Assembly: GCA_035527095.1 (NCBI GenBank) | Contig: DATLBC010000005.1 | Coordinates: 1 to 64,000, forward strand | Source of the DNA: Sva-07 sp035527095 | GTDB taxonomy: Bacteria; Actinomycetota; Acidimicrobiia; Acidimicrobiales; Ilumatobacteraceae | DNA length: 64,000 nt | Reading direction: 5' to 3' | Part shown: positions 1-6,619 of the stretch, one piece after another | How positions within the stretch are numbered: position 1 is the first letter of the stretch | Layout of the letters: each line of letters opens with the position of its first letter | The notes under the pieces: generated by a model | What the model was told of the DNA's origin: nothing | What the model saw: only the letters and a program-made list of their open reading frames with translations | Databases searched by the model: none | Translations under genes and position numbers: made by a program

Positions 1-50
1 TCCTGCCAGTCGCTCGGCAACACCTCGACGTTGACGGCCGTGTCGGTCAC
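1..50 (-). CDS. Possible 5' end of a gene running off the window
   Basis: On the minus strand a GTG at 48-50 opens a frame that stays open to the window edge and reads VTDTAVNVEVLPSDWQ. GGAG lies directly next to the GTG, closer than a normal ribosome binding site. The short peptide resembles the beginning of GNAT-type acetyltransferases, but only about 16 residues are visible, so no function is assigned. The next gene (116, plus strand) would be divergent. Confidence 0.3.
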   Translation of the reverse strand, partial: MTDTAVNVEVLPSDWQ

Positions 51-115
51 TCCGCCAGCGTACGCAGATCGGCTTCGGCTGCGACGAGCGGCCGCCAGGC
101 GGCTTGACTGGGGCC

Positions 116-511
116 ATGTCACGTTGGTCCCCGTACGCCGCCGGCGCCCTCTTCGTCTCCGCAGGTGTCATGCACTTCGCGAAGCCCGACTTCTTCGAGT
201 CGATCGTGCCCGAATGGTTCCCGAACGCAAAGCTCGCCAATCAACTGAGCGGCACCGCCGAGATCGCTCTCGGTGTCGGGATGTGGGTGCCGCAGACCCG
301 ACGAGCCTCGGCCCTCGGACTGCTGGCGCTCACAGCAGCCGTGTTCCCGGCGAACATCGACATGGCGCTCAACAAGGTCGAACTGAAGCCCGTCGACGGC
401 AAGATGGAGCGCAGCGCCGGAACCGCGACAGGACCGCAGAACTGGATTCGCCTGCCGATGCAAGTCCCGCTCGCCTGGTGGCTGTGGCGCGAGGCGAGTG
501 CCGCCGCATGA
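116..511 (+). CDS. DoxX-like small membrane protein
   Basis: A 131-residue integral membrane protein with about four hydrophobic segments. The first starts at YAAGALFVSAGVMHF, and the GVMHFAKPDFF stretch is typical of the DoxX/DoxD-like membrane family. The ATG at 116 is preferred over an in-frame TTG at 104 because the protein then begins directly at the first membrane segment. The family is often tied to thiol or redox balance at the membrane, but nothing in this copy proves that role. It stands alone, 33 bases before the next gene. Confidence 0.6.
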   Translation: MSRWSPYAAGALFVSAGVMHFAKPDFFESIVPEWFPNAKLANQLSGTAEIALGVGMWVPQTRRASALGLLALTAAVFPANIDMALNKVELKPVDGKMERSAGTATGPQNWIRLPMQVPLAWWLWREASAAA

Positions 512-544
512 GCGCCGTTCGCTGCAGGTTCTACGGTTGACCCC

Positions 545-967
545 ATGGAAACGATCATCGATCGGCTGATCACGGGCGTTGGACGCTACGAAGGCACCGG
601 TGACGGCATCGAGAGTGGCCCGTTCAACGCGACGATCGAGATCGCCACGCTCCTCGACGGGATGGGTGCGTCGATCGACTACATCGCGACGGGCCCCGAC
701 GACACCGAGCTGCACCGCGAGCACACCGTGGTGGCCTTCGACATGTGGTCGGGCGAGGCCACGCTGTACGTGCTGTGCGCCGAGTTGAGCGGGGTGGGTC
801 AACTCGTGCAAGCGAGCGGGTCGACGTTCACCAACGGCCAGGGCACCGACGGCTTCGAGCTGCAGATCGAGATCGTGATCGCCGACCGGCTCGAGTACAT
901 CTGGTCGTGGGGACAGCCGGGTGAGCCACTGATCGAGCAGTCACGGGCCGTGTTCCCGCTGCAGTGA
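545..967 (+). CDS. Hypothetical protein, soluble
   Basis: A 140-residue acidic protein without signal peptide or membrane segment. Alternating hydrophobic and polar residues (for example FNATIEIATLLDGMGASIDYIAT) suggest a beta-rich fold, perhaps a small barrel. I do not recognise the family. The frame is supported by strong third-position G/C and an ATG start. No clear ribosome binding site precedes it. Confidence 0.6.
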   Translation: METIIDRLITGVGRYEGTGDGIESGPFNATIEIATLLDGMGASIDYIATGPDDTELHREHTVVAFDMWSGEATLYVLCAELSGVGQLVQASGSTFTNGQGTDGFELQIEIVIADRLEYIWSWGQPGEPLIEQSRAVFPLQ

Positions 968-995
968 GCACGGCAGGCAGCGCGCGGCGTGACAG

Positions 996-1937
996 TCAGT
1001 CGCGTTCGGAGCGATCGAGCGTGAGCACGTCCGGCCGCGAGTAGTGCCCGACCGGATCGAACATGCGGCGTCCCGACGGGATCCGCGACAGATCGAGCGT
1101 CGCTGACACGACGCCGGCCGAACCGATGAGCGGTCCGGCGATCACCTCACCACCCGGCGCGACGATCGAACTGTTGCCGCGGGACATCAGATCGTCCTCG
1201 CCGCCGTACAACTCATCAGCGTCGGGCAGGTCGCGCGGCACGTCGCACCCTCGGAGATAGGCGGTGACGCCGACGACGAACAACTGACCCTCCTTCGCGA
1301 TGTGACGCAACGTCGGGACCCACTCGTCGCTGTTGTCCCAGGTCGGCGCAAGGAGGACATCGACCCCCTGCTCGTACATCGCCACTCGTGCAAGTGGCAT
1401 GTAGTTCTCCCAGCAGATCAGCGATCCCACTCGGACGTTGCCGATGTCGACGGTCGTCAGGACGTCATCGTATCCGTTGGCCCAGACCAGCCGCTCGGCG
1501 CCGGTCGGCACCAGCTTGCGATGACGGCCTGCGAGCTCGCCGAGGTCGTTGACGTACACGACGGAGTTGTAGAGGCTTCCAGAGCGCACGCGCTCGGTTA
1601 CTCCGAGTGCGACCCAGACACCGGCTGCGCGTGCGGCTTCGAACAGCGGCTCGAGATCCGGGCCGTCGACGTCGACCGCCTGAGCGCTGAACCGGTCGTA
1701 CCAGTCGCCGTCGCTCATCGGTGGACGACGCCACACCCAGTCGGGGTAGCCGGGCACGAAGGATTCGGGGAACACGACCAGATCCGCGCCCGCGCGAGCT
1801 GCATCGGCGACGTGCGCGGCGGCCAGTTCGAGCGTTGCCGCGCGGTCGAGATAGGCGGGGGTCGCCTGGACGGCGACGACCGTGAACGTCCCGTCGGCAC
1901 CCGCCGGCCGGCGTAGGTCCCCATCTCGATTTGACAT
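996..1937 (-). CDS. Nitrilase / carbon-nitrogen hydrolase
   Basis: A 313-residue member of the nitrilase superfamily, which hydrolyses nitriles or amides through a Glu-Lys-Cys triad. All three motifs are visible: Glu in VVFPESFVPGYPDW, Lys in HRKLVPTGAERLVW and Cys in SLICWENYMP. The CWENYMP context is that of true nitrilases (nitrile to acid plus ammonia) rather than amidases. The start at 1937 is chosen because AGGGGGCGAG precedes it; ATG at 1961 and 2009 are in-frame alternatives. The gene lies 188 bases downstream of an IclR-type regulator on the same strand and might share its transcript. The actual substrate is unknown. Confidence 0.85.
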   Translation of the reverse strand: MSNRDGDLRRPAGADGTFTVVAVQATPAYLDRAATLELAAAHVADAARAGADLVVFPESFVPGYPDWVWRRPPMSDGDWYDRFSAQAVDVDGPDLEPLFEAARAAGVWVALGVTERVRSGSLYNSVVYVNDLGELAGRHRKLVPTGAERLVWANGYDDVLTTVDIGNVRVGSLICWENYMPLARVAMYEQGVDVLLAPTWDNSDEWVPTLRHIAKEGQLFVVGVTAYLRGCDVPRDLPDADELYGGEDDLMSRGNSSIVAPGGEVIAGPLIGSAGVVSATLDLSRIPSGRRMFDPVGHYSRPDVLTLDRSERD

Positions 1938-2125
1938 CTCGCCCCCTGACGCTTGCGCCATGGCGACCGTACCAGACCCGTTCCCGGCGCTGGTTCGGGC
2001 CGACCTCACGGTCGATGGGCCGTCTCGTTCACGCTTCGTTGACGTTCGAGGCCGGGTACGTCACCGTCATCGTCGATGCGCCATCCACCCCTCGGTCACT
2101 TCGAGGAGAACGATGCGCCGCAAGC

Positions 2126-2770
2126 TCAGCCGAGGAGGGACGACACACGCGCCGCCGCGATGACCACGGCCGGACCGAAGCGTCGACCCGGCTGGCGTGT
2201 CAACCGTTCGATCGGCCCGCTGACCGACAGCGCGGCCACCGTCGCACCGTCGGCGCCGACCACCGGGCCACTCACCGACGCAACGCCTGCCTCGCGTTCG
2301 CCGACACTCTGCACCCAGCCCTGCTTGGACACTTCACCCGACAGCACCCGTCCCGCCGATCCGACGTCGAGCGGCAGCACCGACCCCTGGGGGACGATCC
2401 ACCGCAGACCGTGCGGCGACTCGAGCGACACGACGCAGCGCCGCTGCGCTCCCGCTCGCACGAAGAGCTGCACGCTCTCGCCGGTGTCGGTACGCAGTTC
2501 CTCCAGCACCGGTCTGGCCAGCTCGACAAGAGGAAACCGCTCGGCTGCCGCCTGACCGAGCGACACGAGACCGAGGCCGAGTTCGTAGCGTCCGGCGCCA
2601 TCCCGGCGAAGCAGACCATGTAGCTCCAGCGCAGCACCGAGACGGTGCACCGTGGCCCGGGGAAGGCCGGTGCGGGACACCAGCTCGGCCAACGAGGCCG
2701 GCGACCCGACCACCGCCTGCAAGACGGTGACGGCCTTGTCGAGCACCCCGACACCCGATACGCTTTCCAT
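2126..2770 (-). CDS. IclR-family regulator of leucine biosynthesis (LtbR/NdgR-like)
   Basis: A 214-residue IclR-family transcription factor. The N-terminal winged helix includes SPASLAELVSRTGLPRATVHRLGAAL and is followed by the IclR effector domain (about residues 75-205). In actinobacteria the IclR-type repressor divergent from leuCD (LtbR in Corynebacterium, NdgR in Streptomyces, LeuR in mycobacteria) controls leucine and sometimes tryptophan genes. The same divergent arrangement is seen here, with a perfect palindrome between the two starts. It is slightly shorter than usual. Role inferred from family plus position. Confidence 0.82.
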   Translation of the reverse strand: MESVSGVGVLDKAVTVLQAVVGSPASLAELVSRTGLPRATVHRLGAALELHGLLRRDGAGRYELGLGLVSLGQAAAERFPLVELARPVLEELRTDTGESVQLFVRAGAQRRCVVSLESPHGLRWIVPQGSVLPLDVGSAGRVLSGEVSKQGWVQSVGEREAGVASVSGPVVGADGATVAALSVSGPIERLTRQPGRRFGPAVVIAAARVSSLLG

Positions 2771-2785
2771 ATCTCAAGAACGATA

Positions 2786-2800
2786 TCCCACATAGTGGGA
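2786..2800. promoter_or_regulatory. Palindromic operator between the IclR-type regulator and leuC
   Basis: TCCCACATAGTGGGA is a perfect 6-bp inverted repeat around ATA, centred in the 50-base gap between the two divergent starts. It lies just upstream of the leuC ribosome binding site (AAGGAG near 2806). A dimeric IclR-family protein bound here could block both genes. The site is visible; its use by this regulator is inferred. Confidence 0.6.
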
Positions 2801-2820
2801 AACGACAAGGAGTCGGGACG

Positions 2821-4230
2821 ATGGGAAAGACACTGCCGGAGAAGGTGTGGGAACGCCACCTGGTGCACTCGGCGCCCGATGAGCCCGACCTGCTGTACAT
2901 CGACCTGCACCTCGTGCACGAAGTCACCAGCCCGCAGGCGTTCGACGGGCTCCGCCTCACGGGCCGCACTGTCCGTCGGCCGGAGCTGACGATCGCCACC
3001 GAGGATCACAACGTCCCGACGGAGAACATCGACCAGCCGATCGCCGACCCGATCTCGGCCAAGCAGATCGACACGCTGCGGGCGAACACGGCCGAGTTCG
3101 GCATCACCAACTTCCCGATGGGCGACCCGAGCCAGGGCATTGTCCACGTGATCGGCCCAGAGCAGGGTCGCACCCTGCCGGGCATGACGATCGTGTGCGG
3201 CGACTCCCACACCGCCACCCACGGAGCGTTTGGTGCACTTGCGTTCGGCATCGGCACGAGCGAGGTCGAGCATGTCCTCGCCACGCAGACCCTCCCCCAG
3301 CAGCGTCCGAAGTGGATGTCGGTCGCCGTTGACGGCGACCTGCAGCCCGGCGTCACTGCCAAGGACGTCATCCTCGCAATCCTTGGCGAGATCGGCACCG
3401 GCGGCGGTATCGGCCACGTGATCGAATACCGCGGATCCGCGATCCGAGCGCTCTCGATGGAAGGCCGTATGACGGTCTGCAACATGTCGATCGAAGCCGG
3501 CGCCAAGGCGGGCATGATCGCTCCCGACCAGACCACCTTCGACTACCTGAAGGGTCGGGCGAACGCTCCGAGCGGCGACGACTGGGACGCAGCCGTCGCT
3601 GACTGGACGAGCCTCTACAGCGACGAAGATGCCGCGTGGGACCAGGAGGTCGTACTCGACGCCTCCGCGATCCGGCCGCACGTCACCTGGGGCACGAACC
3701 CAGGCCAGGTCGCCCCGATCGACACAGCGGTGCCGTCGCCGGACGACTACGACAACCCGACCACGAAGGAGACGGTGGCGCGGGCACTCGAGTACATGGG
3801 CCTCGAACCCGGCACGCCACTTCGAGACATCACCGTCGACACGGTCTTCATCGGGTCGTGCACCAACAGCCGCATCGAAGACCTCCGCGCCGCGGCCGCC
3901 GTGATGAAGGGACGCACGGTGACCGTGCCGCGGGTGATGGTCGTCCCGGGCAGTCACGCCGTCAAGGCTCAGGCCATCGCCGAGGGTCTCGACCAGGTCT
4001 TCATCGCGGCCGGCGCCGATTGGCGCGAGCCGGGCTGCTCGATGTGTCTGGCGATGAACCCCGACAAGCTCGCCCCGGGCGAACGAGCGGCCAGCACGAG
4101 TAACCGCAACTTCGAGGGACGCCAGGGACGAGGCGGGCGCACCCATCTCGTCTCGCCGGGTGTCGCTGCGGCGACAGCGGTGAAGGGCACGTTCTGTACA
4201 CCAGCCGACCTGGAAGGAGCCGCGTCATGA
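2821..4230 (+). CDS. leuC: 3-isopropylmalate dehydratase, large subunit
   Basis: A 469-residue aconitase-family enzyme of leucine biosynthesis that, with LeuD, isomerises 2-isopropylmalate to 3-isopropylmalate. The three ligands of the [4Fe-4S] cluster are Cys347 (in GSCTNSR), Cys406 and Cys409 (in GCSMCLAMNPD). The HTATHGAFGALAFGIGTSEVEH segment is typical. AAGGAG sits 9 bases before the ATG. The stop overlaps the leuD start by 4 bases (ATGA), so the two subunits are translationally coupled. Confidence 0.98.
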   Translation: MGKTLPEKVWERHLVHSAPDEPDLLYIDLHLVHEVTSPQAFDGLRLTGRTVRRPELTIATEDHNVPTENIDQPIADPISAKQIDTLRANTAEFGITNFPMGDPSQGIVHVIGPEQGRTLPGMTIVCGDSHTATHGAFGALAFGIGTSEVEHVLATQTLPQQRPKWMSVAVDGDLQPGVTAKDVILAILGEIGTGGGIGHVIEYRGSAIRALSMEGRMTVCNMSIEAGAKAGMIAPDQTTFDYLKGRANAPSGDDWDAAVADWTSLYSDEDAAWDQEVVLDASAIRPHVTWGTNPGQVAPIDTAVPSPDDYDNPTTKETVARALEYMGLEPGTPLRDITVDTVFIGSCTNSRIEDLRAAAAVMKGRTVTVPRVMVVPGSHAVKAQAIAEGLDQVFIAAGADWREPGCSMCLAMNPDKLAPGERAASTSNRNFEGRQGRGGRTHLVSPGVAAATAVKGTFCTPADLEGAAS

Positions 4231-4811
4231 AAGCCGTGCAGGTGATCACCGGAACCGGCGTGCCGCTGAAGCGCTCCGACGTCGATACCGACCAGATCAT
4301 CCCGGCCGACTGGCTCAAGCGCGTCGAGCGCACCGGGTTCGACAAGGGCCTGTTCTCGACGTGGCGCGACGATCGCGACTTCGTGCTCAACGACGAGCGC
4401 TACGCCCAGGCGAACGTCCTCGTCGCCGGCCCCGCGTTCGGAGTCGGCTCGTCACGCGAGCATGCCGTGTGGGCGATTCAGCAGTACGGGTTCGACGCCG
4501 TCATCGCTCCGAGCTTCTCCGACATCTTCCGCAACAACTGCACGAAGAACGGCCTCGTGCCGGTCGTGGTGCCGGAGGCGACGGTCGAAGCGATCTGGGC
4601 GGCGATCGAAGCCGATGCCGAGACACAGATCGTCGTCGACATGGAGCGCCTCAAGGTCGAGGTTCCGGCGGCCGGGATCGACGAGTCGTTCCCGATGGAC
4701 CCGCAGACCCAGCACCGGTTCCTCAACGGCCTCGATGACGTCGGTATCACGCTGACGCACGCCGACGCGATCGATACCTACGAATCGAACCGCCCCGCCT
4801 GGCTCGCCTGA
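4227..4811 (+). CDS. leuD: 3-isopropylmalate dehydratase, small subunit
   Basis: A 194-residue partner of LeuC. It carries the swivel-domain motifs DVDTDQIIPADWLKR near the N-terminus and the substrate loop FGVGSSREHAVWAI around residue 75, both diagnostic of the LeuD family. The length is normal. It overlaps leuC by ATGA and is followed within 2 bases by a short hairpin. Confidence 0.97.
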   Translation: MKAVQVITGTGVPLKRSDVDTDQIIPADWLKRVERTGFDKGLFSTWRDDRDFVLNDERYAQANVLVAGPAFGVGSSREHAVWAIQQYGFDAVIAPSFSDIFRNNCTKNGLVPVVVPEATVEAIWAAIEADAETQIVVDMERLKVEVPAAGIDESFPMDPQTQHRFLNGLDDVGITLTHADAIDTYESNRPAWLA

Positions 4812-4812
4812 C

Positions 4813-4841
4813 GACATCGCAGGTCTGACCCCTGATGTAAC
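4813..4841 (+). repeat. Hairpin repeat after leuD (GTCTGACCCC...GATGTAAC family)
   Basis: An imperfect stem, ACAT/ATGT plus CAGG/CCTG, encloses TCTGACC. The element shares GGTCTGACCCC followed by GATGTAAC with the element after mrp (24621) and is related to the one after the SCP2 gene (22627). It lies between the convergent leuD and lipoprotein esterase genes, so a terminator role is likely although no T-run follows. Confidence 0.5.
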
Positions 4842-4846
4842 CCGGT

Positions 4847-6526
4847 TCACGATGCCTGGGCGGTTCGCGCGATGGTGTCGATCCAGGTCGCCAACGACCC
4901 GGGCAGCAGGTCGTGGCCACCGGGTACCGTGACCAACTCGACGTCGTAACCGGCATCGAGCATGGCCTGGTGGTACCGGAGGTTCGACTCGACGATCGGG
5001 ACGTCACCAAGCGCCCCACCGCCGTGATCCTCCTCGCCGACGACGATCACGAAGTGCATGTCCGGGTTCCGGCCGAGCAACAGGTAGGGATCGAACGCAT
5101 CGAGCTCGTCGGGCGTCAGCGCGTTCCACTGTGCATTCGTTGCGAACGCGCCGGCTCGTGCGGCGTCAACGGCGAAGAACGGCGTCCCGCCCGGAACGGC
5201 CGCGACGGGCAGCACCATCGTCGGATCGACGAGGCAGTCCTCCGAGGCGAATGGCGGATCGTCACCCATCAGCGCATGGACAGCCGCCGTGAACCCTCCC
5301 GTCGAGTACCCAGAGATCGTCACTCGATCTGCATCGCCGCCGTGCTCCTCGGCTGTGGCCTGCGCGAACGCCATGGCGCACACCGTGTCCTCGGATCCTC
5401 CATCGGGGCCGAGTGCCGCCCAGTGGGGTGCGTACACCACCAGACCGCGGGCGGCCAGTGCTGCGGGCTCCGGAATCGCGGTGCGGAACTCCGGGCTGTC
5501 GCTCGGGTTGCCGCCATGGAAGAAGACCACCACGGGCCAGTCCGAGCCAGCCGCCGGGGCGTACACGTCCAGCTGCTTGGTCTTCGTGTAGGAGATGTCG
5601 GACGTGACCACGACGGGTGGCGTTCGCTCGATTGTCACCTCGCACGAGAGCTCGACGCCGTAGCCATCGCCCGCGATCTGCGGACCGAGTGCGCCGTGGA
5701 CAGCCGAACCCGCCTCGAGCATGAGCGTTGCCGGCGAGACATTCCACGCCAGCGTCGCCGGGCATTCGATGTCGTAGCGGAAGCTCCCCTCGTCCTCAGT
5801 CCGTTCGAGGACGTGCACGAAGTAGACCTGCATGCCGCCAGGGTTCACATGGTCGACGGACCACTGGTAGCTGCCGTCAGGTCCGTCGGCCGAGCCGGTC
5901 CATGTCCCAGGACCGAGTGGATCCATCTGCATCGTCGCCAACTCGATCGGCACGCCGAAGGCCGACGCAGCCTCCTGGTAGCCGGGGTTGTCCGTGGCGA
6001 AATTGACCGGATAGAGGTAGTCGGTCGGGAGCACCAGATGGTCGGGATAGTCGGGGTAGATGCGCTGATCAGCGGGGCCGACGATCGTGACCCACTGAGT
6101 GTCGAAGTGCCCCGGTCCCTGCGACACGTCGTCGACCACGATGTCCGCGCACGACTTGGAGACATGCGTGAACGTCGCCAGCCCGCTGTCGTCGACCAGC
6201 AGCTCGACCTCGTCAGGAACCAGTGACCGAGCCGCTACTGCATCGACCTTGGCGACCATGGGAAACTGCTCGCAGTCGACGAGTTGAATCGCCATGTCAC
6301 CAGGGGCGAGCGGGTCGGAGGTGTCGTCGGGTCCATCTTCGGTGGTTGGGGGCGATGTCGACTCGACAGTCGTGTCCGGCACATCGGCCGGCGGCTCGAC
6401 GGTCGCGTCGACCGTCGGTGGAGGGCTGGACGGCGGAGCATCGGATGCACCGTCGTCACCGCTGCCGCATGCGCTCACCGATGCGACGACGAGGCCCGCC
6501 AGAACGAAGACTCGATTGATGGTCAT
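4847..6526 (-). CDS. Secreted lipoprotein alpha/beta-hydrolase (esterase-like)
   Basis: A 559-residue lipoprotein. The signal peptide ends in a lipobox (VSAC) and is followed by a Ser/Thr/Pro-rich linker. A unique N-terminal region spans about residues 75-310. The C-terminal alpha/beta-hydrolase domain has an HGG oxyanion loop (VVFFHGGNPSD), the nucleophile elbow GYSTG, a likely acid in VVGEEDHGG and a terminal His in GGHDLLPG. The start at 6526 is chosen because AAAGGAG precedes it by a good distance; ATG 6553 is the alternative. It acts outside the membrane; the substrate cannot be read. It shares a divergent control region with the SARP gene. Confidence 0.75.
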   Translation of the reverse strand: MTINRVFVLAGLVVASVSACGSGDDGASDAPPSSPPPTVDATVEPPADVPDTTVESTSPPTTEDGPDDTSDPLAPGDMAIQLVDCEQFPMVAKVDAVAARSLVPDEVELLVDDSGLATFTHVSKSCADIVVDDVSQGPGHFDTQWVTIVGPADQRIYPDYPDHLVLPTDYLYPVNFATDNPGYQEAASAFGVPIELATMQMDPLGPGTWTGSADGPDGSYQWSVDHVNPGGMQVYFVHVLERTEDEGSFRYDIECPATLAWNVSPATLMLEAGSAVHGALGPQIAGDGYGVELSCEVTIERTPPVVVTSDISYTKTKQLDVYAPAAGSDWPVVVFFHGGNPSDSPEFRTAIPEPAALAARGLVVYAPHWAALGPDGGSEDTVCAMAFAQATAEEHGGDADRVTISGYSTGGFTAAVHALMGDDPPFASEDCLVDPTMVLPVAAVPGGTPFFAVDAARAGAFATNAQWNALTPDELDAFDPYLLLGRNPDMHFVIVVGEEDHGGGALGDVPIVESNLRYHQAMLDAGYDVELVTVPGGHDLLPGSLATWIDTIARTAQAS

Positions 6527-6563
6527 GACCACTCCTTTCGTCGACACCAGCATCCGTCAGCGA

Positions 6564-6582
6564 TGTTGCACCGTTGTTGCAC
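6564..6582. promoter_or_regulatory. Direct repeat, candidate SARP binding site
   Basis: TGTTGCAC occurs twice, at 6564-6571 and 6575-6582, start to start 11 bases apart (one helical turn). It lies in the 93-base gap between the divergent SARP and lipoprotein genes. SARP/AfsR-type proteins are known to bind short direct repeats with 11-base periodicity. A single inverted copy (GTGCAACA) occurs at 9545-9552, before the next gene downstream. Use as an operator is inferred. Confidence 0.5.
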
Positions 6583-6619
6583 ACTGCGCCTGCCCGGCCG
6601 AATTCAGTACCCTCGGAGC

